From Pyrinomonadaceae bacterium (lineage in GTDB: Bacteria > Acidobacteriota > Blastocatellia > Pyrinomonadales > Pyrinomonadaceae): 33,063 nt of DNA. The notes under the pieces were generated by a model, which was given only the letters and a program-made list of their open reading frames with translations, was not told the origin of the DNA and ran no database searches. Location of the stretch: contig JABARP010000025.1 of NCBI GenBank assembly GCA_019186825.1, positions 1 through 33,063 on the forward strand, in the 5' to 3' direction. Positions 23,443-31,770 of this stretch are shown here, one piece after another (the stretch's first letter is position 1; each line of letters begins with the position of its first letter). A program made the translations under genes and the position numbers.

Positions 23443-26400
23443 ATGAAATTATCACCAACAGAAACACTTAAGGGCAAGAAGATCTTCTTTATCGGCGGGA
23501 CCGGTTTTGTGGGGAAGGTCACGTTGTCGATGCTGCTGCACAACTTTCCGGACGTTGGAAAGGTGTATGCGACGGTGAGGGCAAGAGACGAGAACGAATC
23601 GAAGACGCGTTTTTGGACGAGCATTGTTACGTCGCACACGTTCGATCCGTTGCGAGAGAAATACGGCGACGGGTTCGAGGACTTCATTCGCGAAAAGGTC
23701 GTGCCGGTGAACGGCGACGTCGGGAATGAGTTTCTTGGGCTCGATGAAAAAGAAGCGAAGAAGATAATGCAGGACACCGACATCATCATAAATGGTGCGG
23801 GAAATGTTACCTTCAATCCGCCGCTCGAATCTGCTCTGAGGACAAATGTTGTCGGTTCGAACAACATCATCAAGCTTGCTCGGATGATGAAGAAGCCGCG
23901 TCTTGTGCACGTATCGACTTGTTTTGTTGCGGGAAAGCGTTCGGGTGCGATCTGGGAAAATGAACCTGTTGTCGGTTATTTCCCGCGGAAGAATGAGCTT
24001 GTCGGGACGACGTTCGATGTGAATCGCGAGGTCGAGGACTGCGCACGTTTGAGCGAGCAGGCGCGCCAGGAAGCCGACGATGCCGTACAGGCCGCGAAGT
24101 TTCGCGAACTTGCCCGAAAGCGCTTTATCGAAGAAGGCCGCGATCCGGATGACGAGTCCGAATTAAAGTCGGCGATCTTTCGCGAACGCAAGATGTGGAT
24201 CCGTGAGCGGACGACCGAGCTTGGCGCGGAACGCGCGGAGTATTGGGGCTGGACAAATATCTACACATATTCGAAGTCGCTCGCCGAGCAGATCATCGCG
24301 CAGCAGGACGACATCGTTAAATGCCTTGTGCGTCCGAGTATCGTTGAGAGCTCGGTCGCGTATCCTTTTCCCGGCTGGAATGAAGGCTTTACGACGACCG
24401 CACCGCTCATTCTCATCGCGCTTCGCGGGCAGCCCGTAATTCCCGTGAACGAGAAGCTTATTCTCGACATCATTCCGGTCGATATGGTTGCGGGAGTCAT
24501 CATCGGGGCCGCCATCCGGGCGCTTGTTGACGATAACCCGCCGCTCGTTTTTCAGGCCTCGTCGGGCGATTCGAATCCTAACAATATGAAGCGGATCGTC
24601 GGCCTTGTCGGCCTCTACAAGCGGCAGCATTTCAAGGAAAAAGAGACGGGCAACAAGCTCGTAAATCGTCTTGCCGGTGCGGTCGAGGCAACGCCCGTGA
24701 AACAGCGTGCCTACGAGCTTACTTCGGCTCCGATGCTTAACAAACTTGCGAAACGCGCCGACGATCTGATGGATCGCGCAACACCTCGCTGGGGCGGCGG
24801 ACGCATCGGCAATATCATCGCCGACCTTAAGAAGACGACAGAGAATTTCAAAGAAACGACACAGGCGACGATGGACGCGTTCGCGATGTTCAAGCCGTTC
24901 ATGATCGACAACGAGTATCTCTATCGGTCGGACAACGTCCGCGAGCTGATGTCGTCGATAAAAGAAAAGGAGAAAGCATTACTTCCGTGGTATCCGGAGA
25001 GACTTGACTGGTACGACTATTGGCTGAATATCCATTTTCCCGGAATGCGAAAATGGGTGCTGCCGACGCTCGAGGAGGAGCTCAAGGCGGTCGAAAAGCG
25101 TGCCTTCACGTATCGCGATCTGCTTGATCTTTTTGATACTTCGGTGAAGCGATTTTCGACGCGTGTTGCGATGCGCATCGAACGCGACGGCCGCAAGGAA
25201 CAATATACTTTCGAGGACGTTAACGAACTGACGCTTCGAGCTGCAGGATTCTTCGCGGCGAAGGGAATTCGTCCGGGCGAACGCGTGATCCTGTTCTCGA
25301 ACAATATGCCCGAATGGGGCATGGCGTATTTCGGTATCTTGAAGGCCGGTGCGACCGCGATCCCGATCGATCCGGCGAGCTCGGTCGATGAAGTGATCAA
25401 TTTCGCGAAGGCAGGCGAGGCTGCGGCGATCGTGATCTCACCGAAACTGCTTGAGGAGAATGCTGACTTGCGCGAACGGCTGGCTGAGGCGTTTGCCGCC
25501 GCAGGCGGCGATACGGACAAGAATGTCCGCGGTCCGGTCGTGTGGTCGTTCGATGAGGTCTTTGAGATTGAGACGGAGATCGAAGAGGCAAAGCGGAACG
25601 CTCTTCTTCCTGCGAAGATCCCTTCAAATACTATCGCGTCGCTGATCTTTACGTCGGGGACGACCGGTACGCCGAAGGCCGTGATGCTAACGCACAAGAA
25701 TTTTGTGAACATGGTGTCTATGCTCTCCAGCGTGCTCGAAATGGATCTGACGGACGGCGTACTCTCCGTGCTGCCGATGCACCACACGTTCGAATTCTCT
25801 GCCGGATTCCTGACACCATTCTCCAACGGAACGCAGATCACATACCTCAACGAACTTACCGCCGAGGAGCTCACACGCACGATCGAGCATGGGCACGTGA
25901 CCGGAATGGTCGGCGTGCCCGCGCTTTGGGAGATGCTGCATCGCAGGATAAAGACGCGGCTTCGCGAACGCGGTGATTGGATCGCCGACCTTGCAGACAA
26001 CGTCATCGATTTCAACGCATGGATCCGCGACAACACACCGTTCAATCTCGGGCCGATAGTTTTCTTCCCGATCCATCAGGGAATGGGCGGGAAGATCCGC
26101 TATTTGATCTCGGGCGGATCGGCCCTCAGCGAGAAGGTTCAGAAGGATCTTCACGGCCTTGGATTCACCGTGCTCGAGGGCTACGGGCTTACCGAATCGT
26201 CGCCTGTGCTGACCGTAACAAGGCCGGGCAACAAGCTTTTGAAAGGAAGCGTCGGAACGCCTTTGCCGGGCGTTGAGGTGCGAATCGACGATCCCGACGC
26301 GAGTGGAGTCGGCGAGGTCATCGCCCGCGGCCAGAACGTGATGGCCGGATATTTTAACAACGAAACCGCGACCGAGGCCGTGCTGCAGGACCGCTGGCTG

Positions 26401-27900
26401 CGAACCGGCGACCTAGGACGCATCGACGAGAACGGCAATCTTTTTATTGTCGGAAGATCGAAGGACGTGATCATCGATTCAAACGGAAAGAATATCTATC
26501 CGGATGAGATCGAGGATCTATATTCGAAATTCGCGAGCATAAAAGAGCTGAGCGTTGTCGGGCTTCCGGATGCGGATGGCGGCGAGAAGATCGCGGCCCT
26601 CGTTGTGCCGGATTATGAATATGACATCGCGTTGTCCCGCACAGAGGTGAACAAGCTGATCGAGAACCATTTCCGCGAAGTTGCCGCGGGCTTGCCGTTC
26701 TTTAAACGCGTGAAAGTGATGCACGTAACACCGTTCGAGCTTCCGCGCACGGCGACGCGGAAAGTTAAGCGGCCGGAGGTGGTCGCGATGCTTGAGAAGC
26801 TCGAGGATCGTGCTCGTTCGAAAACGAGATCGATCGTTGAATCAAAAGGCGATGACAACACGGCGTGGATGCGCAAGATCGTCGCTACGGTCTCGAATCG
26901 TCCGCTCAGCGATGTGTCGATCGACGACAAGCTTGCAGACCTCGGGTTCGATTCGCTGATGTTCGTTGAGCTGCAGGCTGCGGTCGAGGATGCGGGCGGA
27001 AGAGTGCTGACGCCGGATACGCTGAACGAAGTGCAGACCGTACGCGAACTTCTGACCGTCGTCAATCGCGTTGATAAATCAAAACGTCTGATCGGAGAAT
27101 TGAAACCCGAGGAATCAAAGCCGGAAGATGACGACATCTACATACCGTCGATCGTTCGGCGCGTCGGGAATGCCGTCGTCGATCTTGCACAGGATACGCT
27201 GTATTCGACCGTGCTCGATACAACGATCGAGGGGCAGAGCAACGTTCCGCAGCACGTGAATTTTATCGTCACGCCAAATCACGAATCGCACATCGACACG
27301 GGTTTGGTAAAGCGTGCTTTGGGCAGCGAAGTAGCTGAGCAGACGGTCGCTGTTGCGGCCGCCGACTATTGGTTCGATACGAAATACAAGCGGGCGTATA
27401 TGAATAATTTTACGACGCTCGTCCCGATCGAACGCACGGGCAGCCTTCGCCAATCGCTCAGGCACGTTACACGAATTTTGAACGACGGCTACAACGCGTT
27501 GATCTTTCCGGAAGGGACGAGATCGGTCACGGGCGACATCGCCGAGTTCAAGCCCGTGATCGGGTACCTCGCGCTGAATCAGAAGGTCGGCATCCTGCCT
27601 ATCTATATTTGGGGAACGTTCGAGGCCTTTCCGAAGGGAATGACGATCCCGAAACGTGCGAGTTTCGGAGCGAAGATCGGGGCAAAGGTCGGCACGTTTC
27701 TGTCGTACGATGAGTTGCGCGAGATGACTGCCGGTGTGCCTAATACCGAAGCGTATCGCTTGATCGCCGCACGTGTGCAGCACGAGGTCGAGAATCTGCG
27801 CGACGGAACCCGTCGTAAATTCGATGTTGCGGCGGTACGAAAAGAATGGCGTGCCGAACGGCGAAAGGCACGAAAGGCAGAGCCGGTGATCGATGAGTAG
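23443..27900 (+). CDS. ElbD-like fusion: fatty-acyl reductase, acyl-AMP ligase, ACP, PlsC acyltransferase
   Basis: 1485 residues with four enzyme parts. Part one (about 1-400) is an NAD(P)H-dependent fatty-acyl reductase: GGTGFVGK at 18-25, VHVSTCFVAG, and YTYSK near 275-279 for the YxxxK catalytic pair, followed by a helical region. Part two (about 560-1110) is an adenylate-forming ligase: SGTTGTPK near 740, GYGLTES near 912, GDLGRIDENG, and the late lysine in TRKVKR. Part three (about 1140-1215) is an acyl carrier domain, phosphopantetheine Ser in LGFDSLMF near 1170. Part four (about 1225-1450) is a PlsC acyltransferase with NHESHID (HX4D) near 1280, PIERTG and FPEGTRS near 1355. Activation, loading, reduction to alcohol and acyl transfer on one chain match ether-lipid synthesis of the ElbD type. 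The product is inferred, not seen. Confidence 0.88.
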   Translation: MKLSPTETLKGKKIFFIGGTGFVGKVTLSMLLHNFPDVGKVYATVRARDENESKTRFWTSIVTSHTFDPLREKYGDGFEDFIREKVVPVNGDVGNEFLGLDEKEAKKIMQDTDIIINGAGNVTFNPPLESALRTNVVGSNNIIKLARMMKKPRLVHVSTCFVAGKRSGAIWENEPVVGYFPRKNELVGTTFDVNREVEDCARLSEQARQEADDAVQAAKFRELARKRFIEEGRDPDDESELKSAIFRERKMWIRERTTELGAERAEYWGWTNIYTYSKSLAEQIIAQQDDIVKCLVRPSIVESSVAYPFPGWNEGFTTTAPLILIALRGQPVIPVNEKLILDIIPVDMVAGVIIGAAIRALVDDNPPLVFQASSGDSNPNNMKRIVGLVGLYKRQHFKEKETGNKLVNRLAGAVEATPVKQRAYELTSAPMLNKLAKRADDLMDRATPRWGGGRIGNIIADLKKTTENFKETTQATMDAFAMFKPFMIDNEYLYRSDNVRELMSSIKEKEKALLPWYPERLDWYDYWLNIHFPGMRKWVLPTLEEELKAVEKRAFTYRDLLDLFDTSVKRFSTRVAMRIERDGRKEQYTFEDVNELTLRAAGFFAAKGIRPGERVILFSNNMPEWGMAYFGILKAGATAIPIDPASSVDEVINFAKAGEAAAIVISPKLLEENADLRERLAEAFAAAGGDTDKNVRGPVVWSFDEVFEIETEIEEAKRNALLPAKIPSNTIASLIFTSGTTGTPKAVMLTHKNFVNMVSMLSSVLEMDLTDGVLSVLPMHHTFEFSAGFLTPFSNGTQITYLNELTAEELTRTIEHGHVTGMVGVPALWEMLHRRIKTRLRERGDWIADLADNVIDFNAWIRDNTPFNLGPIVFFPIHQGMGGKIRYLISGGSALSEKVQKDLHGLGFTVLEGYGLTESSPVLTVTRPGNKLLKGSVGTPLPGVEVRIDDPDASGVGEVIARGQNVMAGYFNNETATEAVLQDRWLRTGDLGRIDENGNLFIVGRSKDVIIDSNGKNIYPDEIEDLYSKFASIKELSVVGLPDADGGEKIAALVVPDYEYDIALSRTEVNKLIENHFREVAAGLPFFKRVKVMHVTPFELPRTATRKVKRPEVVAMLEKLEDRARSKTRSIVESKGDDNTAWMRKIVATVSNRPLSDVSIDDKLADLGFDSLMFVELQAAVEDAGGRVLTPDTLNEVQTVRELLTVVNRVDKSKRLIGELKPEESKPEDDDIYIPSIVRRVGNAVVDLAQDTLYSTVLDTTIEGQSNVPQHVNFIVTPNHESHIDTGLVKRALGSEVAEQTVAVAAADYWFDTKYKRAYMNNFTTLVPIERTGSLRQSLRHVTRILNDGYNALIFPEGTRSVTGDIAEFKPVIGYLALNQKVGILPIYIWGTFEAFPKGMTIPKRASFGAKIGAKVGTFLSYDELREMTAGVPNTEAYRLIAARVQHEVENLRDGTRRKFDVAAVRKEWRAERRKARKAEPVIDE

Positions 27901-27940
27901 CCGTTGGCGGCAAAGGACGTCGGCGTGAGACAAAAGAAGA

Positions 27941-28975
27941 ATGGCAAAAGCTAAAGCTAAAACTAAAGCAAAAGTATCGAAAAAGATCTTGATCACGGGC
28001 GGGACGGGATTCCTCGGCTCGCAGATCGTGAAACAGTTTCTCGCTACCGGTGAGAAGAACCTGCGCGTGATGGCCTCAAGCGTTCCGGAATGGATGGTCG
28101 ATTCGGGTGTCGAGGCGTGCGAAGGTTCGGTAACCTCTGCCGAAGACACTGCGCGTGCGGTCAGGGACGTAGAGGCGATCTTCCATCTTGCGGGCAAGGT
28201 CTCACGCGATAATTCCGACGCGGCTGCTATGAACCGTATTCACCTCGAAGGCACGCGCCTTTTATGCGAAGCCGCCGTCGAAGCAGGCGTCGGCACGGTT
28301 TTGCTCGCATCCTCGAGCGGTACGATCGCTGTTCGAGAAGACGACGAGGTCGTCGACGAGACGTTTCCTTCACCGGTCGAGGTCCTTTCGCGTTGGGCGT
28401 ATTATGGGTCGAAGTACTACCAGGAACGCACCGCGTTGTTGAACTTTGACGGCGAAGGTAAGCGGCTCGTCATCTTAAACCCATCGCTCCTGCTTGGGCC
28501 GGGCGACGAACGCCTTTCTTCGACAAAACCGGTGTTGGATTTCCTCGGGAAAAAGGTGCCTTATTGTCCAAGCGGCGGATTGAATTTCGTCGATGTACGC
28601 GACGCGGCGGCGGCATTCATTTCCGCTCTCGAAAAAGGACGGCATCAGGAGAAGTATCTTCTCGGCTCTGAGAATATGCTGTTCTCGGAATTTTTCGGAC
28701 GGCTCGAAAGACTGTCCGGCGTGAAGGCTCCGAGCCTGCGTGTGCCGAAGAAATGGGCGTTTGCCGGTGCGTCGATGATCGATTCGCTTTATTCGAATTG
28801 GGGAAAGGCATCGCCGGTGGCTCCGAACGAAGTCGATCAGGCAGAGCACTTTTGGTACTTCGATTCATCGAAGGCGAAGGAAGAGTTGGGCTTTGATGCA
28901 CGCGATGTCCAAGAGACGCTGAACGACACGATCAGCTATATTCAAAAGAATTTTCTCGGCGGCGGCGTGTTCTAA
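27941..28975 (+). CDS. Extended-SDR NAD-dependent epimerase/dehydratase
   Basis: 344 residues with a Lys/Ala-rich start (MAKAKAKTKAKVSKK). Rossmann motif GGTGFLGS near residues 19-26, HLAGKVSRDN, SSSGT, and the catalytic YYGSK (YxxxK). It resembles 3-beta-hydroxysteroid or dihydroflavonol-reductase-type SDRs. It follows the reductase-ligase-ACP-acyltransferase gene by 40 bases on the same strand, with an AAAGAAGA ribosome-binding site, so it probably acts on the same lipid pathway, for instance as a keto- or aldehyde-reducing or epimerising step. Its stop overlaps the convergent repeat-protein stop by four bases. Confidence 0.87.
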   Translation: MAKAKAKTKAKVSKKILITGGTGFLGSQIVKQFLATGEKNLRVMASSVPEWMVDSGVEACEGSVTSAEDTARAVRDVEAIFHLAGKVSRDNSDAAAMNRIHLEGTRLLCEAAVEAGVGTVLLASSSGTIAVREDDEVVDETFPSPVEVLSRWAYYGSKYYQERTALLNFDGEGKRLVILNPSLLLGPGDERLSSTKPVLDFLGKKVPYCPSGGLNFVDVRDAAAAFISALEKGRHQEKYLLGSENMLFSEFFGRLERLSGVKAPSLRVPKKWAFAGASMIDSLYSNWGKASPVAPNEVDQAEHFWYFDSSKAKEELGFDARDVQETLNDTISYIQKNFLGGGVF

Positions 28976-29394
28976 TCTCGAGGGATAAGGTCAAAAAAGA
29001 AAAAGATCGCTGCCGCCAGCCGCGGTTCGATGCCCGACGCGTAACCGATGGTTCGGCTACTGCTATTCTCAACTCGGCCGTCCTTTCGAATGTAGCCAAG
29101 GGTCGAACGCGAAGCGTTTTCGACGCGGCCGTTCGACGTAATATAGCCGAGCGTCCTGCGGCTTGCGTCTTCGACGGTTCCATTACTCTGAAGAAACCCG
29201 ATCGTGCTGCGTGAGGCGTTCTCAAGCCGGCCATCGGTGCGAAAATATCCGACAGTGCTGCGCGACGCATTCTCGATCACACCCGATGAAGATACATAGC
29301 CGAGCGTACTCCGGCTTGCATTCTCGAGCCTCTGCCCGAGAGCTGGGATCGCGCAGAGGACGATGAAGATTGTAATGACGATGCTACGTTTCAT
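28972..29394 (-). CDS. Secreted 17-residue-repeat protein, 5-fold beta-flower-like
   Basis: 140 residues. Residues 1-21 form a signal peptide (AIPALGQ). From Glu24 there are five complete 17-residue units and one partial unit, consensus ENASRSTLGYxxxxGRV, ending in SRTIGYASG near 120. The periodic Gly and the Ile/Leu-Gly-Tyr stem resemble the 5-fold beta-flower family known in Bacteroidota; the closing hydrophobic AAAIFFFFDL also fits. It may be a small cell-surface ring or adhesin. The repeats are also visible at the DNA level as a 51-base period. Its ATG lies 11 bases inside the permease gene's 3' end, a coupled pair. Confidence 0.7.
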   Translation of the reverse strand: MKRSIVITIFIVLCAIPALGQRLENASRSTLGYVSSSGVIENASRSTVGYFRTDGRLENASRSTIGFLQSNGTVEDASRRTLGYITSNGRVENASRSTLGYIRKDGRVENSSSRTIGYASGIEPRLAAAIFFFFDLIPRD

Positions 29395-30679
29395 TATTAC
29401 CTCGACGCCTGCCTTGCGTGAATTTGAAGATCGCGAAGATCACCGCACCTACGAACGCTGCCGACAAGATCGGGATGCCTTGTTTTGCGAAGTCGGCTTG
29501 CGTCAAAAGCCAAACTATCACGATCAACGATAAGCTTACCACGAGGCTCGCGGCCGGCGTGCGAAACCCTTCGGCGGGCGCGTCCTTCCGTTTGCGAAAA
29601 ACGGGAAGCGCGATGCAGGTCGTTGCATAGACGAGCAGGCGCGTAACGACAGAGATCGCGAGTGCCGAGATGAACGTCGTATTGAGGGTGATGATCAGGA
29701 CGACGGCGGAGGTCAGCAAGATGGCGGTAAATGGCGTGCGTGCTCGCGCTGATACACGGCCGAGAAACCGCGGAAGGTCACCCTGCTCCGACATCGCGTA
29801 GATAAGGCGTGTTGCCGAAAGGTGCCCGACATTCAGATTTCCAAGTATCGAGACAAGGGCTCCGATCGTTACGAGAACCGCGCCGATAGGACCGGCAAAT
29901 GCCGCGGCCGCGTCGGCGATAGGACGCTGCGAATTTGCCAGATCCGGTACTGTGCCGATCGCGACAAGCTGGATCCCGATGTAAAGAATTGCTACGACCG
30001 CGAGTGCCGCGAATAGTCCCCAGGGAACTGACCGCTGCGGATCCTTCGTCTCGCCCGCGACAACAACGGCGGATTCAAATCCGACGAATGCGTAGATCAG
30101 AAGCAGCACCGATCCGGAGAAAGCCGAATAGCCCGGCAGCGTCTCAAAGGTGAATTTTCCGGGATCGATAAAGAAGACGCCGATCAGCATGACGGCAAAG
30201 AGCGGCACGAGTTTGCCGACAGTCATCACGTTCGTAACCGTCGCGGATTCCTTTATGCCCGCCAGGTTTATGACCGTAATGAACGCGATGATCGCGACTA
30301 TCGTCAGAATTCGGATCGTTTCAGATGCCGGAAAGAAAGTGCCCAAGTACGTGACGAAGAGGTTCGTATTCGCGGCGATCGTCGTTACACGGACGATCCA
30401 GTAGAGCCATCCAACCTCAAATCCTGCGAACGGGCCGAATGCCTCTCGCGCGTAAAGGTATGGTCCGCCGCTTTTGCTGAATCGGCTTCCGACCTCGGCG
30501 TAGCAGAGTACGAATAGTCCGACCACGACCGCGCAGGCGACGAATGCGAGAAGGCTGTATGTTCCGATTTTTGCAAAGACGGCCGCCGGAAGGCCGAAAA
30601 TACCCGCGCCGATGATCGTGTTTATCACGACCGCTGCAAAATCCCGACGTGTAAGTCCTCTTACGAGTGTTTCCTGCAT
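29384..30679 (-). CDS. APC-superfamily amino acid permease
   Basis: 431 residues, about 12 transmembrane helices. Amino acid-polyamine-organocation transporters open with the conserved NTIIGAGIFGLPAAV (residues about 20-34). Also visible: GSRFSKSGGPYLYAREAFGP, the conserved FVGFESAVVVAGETKDPQRS loop, and a GNLNVGHLSATRLIYAMSEQGD stretch after helix 7. Substrate cannot be named. Start is ATG 30679; the divergent serine-hydrolase gene begins 83 bases away, and the shared gap holds a 12-bp palindrome. Confidence 0.9.
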   Translation of the reverse strand: MQETLVRGLTRRDFAAVVINTIIGAGIFGLPAAVFAKIGTYSLLAFVACAVVVGLFVLCYAEVGSRFSKSGGPYLYAREAFGPFAGFEVGWLYWIVRVTTIAANTNLFVTYLGTFFPASETIRILTIVAIIAFITVINLAGIKESATVTNVMTVGKLVPLFAVMLIGVFFIDPGKFTFETLPGYSAFSGSVLLLIYAFVGFESAVVVAGETKDPQRSVPWGLFAALAVVAILYIGIQLVAIGTVPDLANSQRPIADAAAAFAGPIGAVLVTIGALVSILGNLNVGHLSATRLIYAMSEQGDLPRFLGRVSARARTPFTAILLTSAVVLIITLNTTFISALAISVVTRLLVYATTCIALPVFRKRKDAPAEGFRTPAASLVVSLSLIVIVWLLTQADFAKQGIPILSAAFVGAVIFAIFKFTQGRRRGNNET

Positions 30680-30700
30680 TTTTTTCTGAGATGTGTTTAG

Positions 30701-30712
30701 CGCTCTAGAGCG
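30701..30712. promoter_or_regulatory. Palindrome in divergent promoter region
   Basis: CGCTCTAGAGCG is a perfect 12-bp palindrome in the 83-base gap between the permease and the serine-hydrolase genes. Its place, 22 bases before the permease start, fits an operator, but no regulator is nearby. Confidence 0.35.
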
Positions 30713-30762
30713 TCCTTTGTTTATACTCTGTTTGTTTCTATTTTCGAAATTGGGAAAACGCT

Positions 30763-31770
30763 ATGGAACGATCGTCGAAACTTGTCGCGCTGTTCATTTT
30801 TATTCTGCTTGCTGGCAGTACTTTTGCACAAAGGTCCAAGGGCAGCCACGAGATCATTAAGCCTAAGGGATATGAGCCTCCGCCGATCGTTGCTTCCACC
30901 GAGATGAATGCGTTGCTTGCAAAAGCGGTCGAAGCGACGATCGACGAATTCAAATCGAAGAACTTTACGTCGAATGATGTCTCAGCAACGCTGATAGTGC
31001 TCGATGAAAAAGGCGGCGAATGGAAGCGAGGAGCTGTCCGCGGGACTGAACGCATATATCCCGCGAGTGTTGTGAAGCTGTTCTATATGGCGGCACTCGA
31101 ACGTCAGATCGAGGACGGAAAGGTTACGGTTACACCTGAGCTCGAACGAGGGCTTCGCGATATGATCGTCGATTCATCGAACGAGGCAACGCAGTATATT
31201 CTTGATGTCCTAACCGACACGTCGAGCGGTGCGGAGCTTCCGCAGAAGGAGTTTGAAGCGTGGCAGTTCAAACGCAATCGCGTGAATCGCTACTTCGCTT
31301 CGATGGGCTACGAGAATATAAACGTGAATCAAAAGACGTTTTGCGAAGACGCGTACGGCATCGAGCAGCAATCGCGGAATTATAAAGGCGAGAACCGCAA
31401 TATGTTGACGACCAATGCGGTCGCACGCCTGCTTGCCGAGATCGTTTCGGGGCGAATTGCGGACAAGGAGCGAACGGCGGAAATGATGACGCTGCTTCAC
31501 CGCGATCCGTTTGCAAAAGGTGCGGACGATGACCAGGCACACGCCTTCACGGGACGAATGCTGATCGATAGAAAGTTGACCGGTGCGAAGATCTGGTCGA
31601 AGGCCGGCTGGACGAGCAAAACGCGGCACGATGCGGCATACCTCGAGATGCCTGACGGATCGAAGTTCGTTCTCGTGACCTTCACGGTCGATCACGCGAA
31701 CGACACAGGTTTCATACCGGCTTTGGCGGGCAAAGTGCTGGACGCGTTAACGAAATTGGGGCATCACTGA
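30763..31770 (+). CDS. Class-A beta-lactamase-like serine hydrolase
   Basis: 335 residues. An N-terminal signal peptide (LLAGSTFAQ) sends it out of the cytoplasm. The beta-lactamase/transpeptidase elements are present: the nucleophile motif SxxK as PASVVKLFYMA, SSN in IVDSSNEATQY in place of SDN, and KAG in WSKAGWTS in place of KTG. I do not see the Glu166 of true class A enzymes in a recognisable omega loop. It could be a beta-lactamase-fold peptidoglycan or ester hydrolase. The stop overlaps the convergent GGDEF-EAL stop by seven bases. Confidence 0.78.
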   Translation: MERSSKLVALFIFILLAGSTFAQRSKGSHEIIKPKGYEPPPIVASTEMNALLAKAVEATIDEFKSKNFTSNDVSATLIVLDEKGGEWKRGAVRGTERIYPASVVKLFYMAALERQIEDGKVTVTPELERGLRDMIVDSSNEATQYILDVLTDTSSGAELPQKEFEAWQFKRNRVNRYFASMGYENINVNQKTFCEDAYGIEQQSRNYKGENRNMLTTNAVARLLAEIVSGRIADKERTAEMMTLLHRDPFAKGADDDQAHAFTGRMLIDRKLTGAKIWSKAGWTSKTRHDAAYLEMPDGSKFVLVTFTVDHANDTGFIPALAGKVLDALTKLGHH

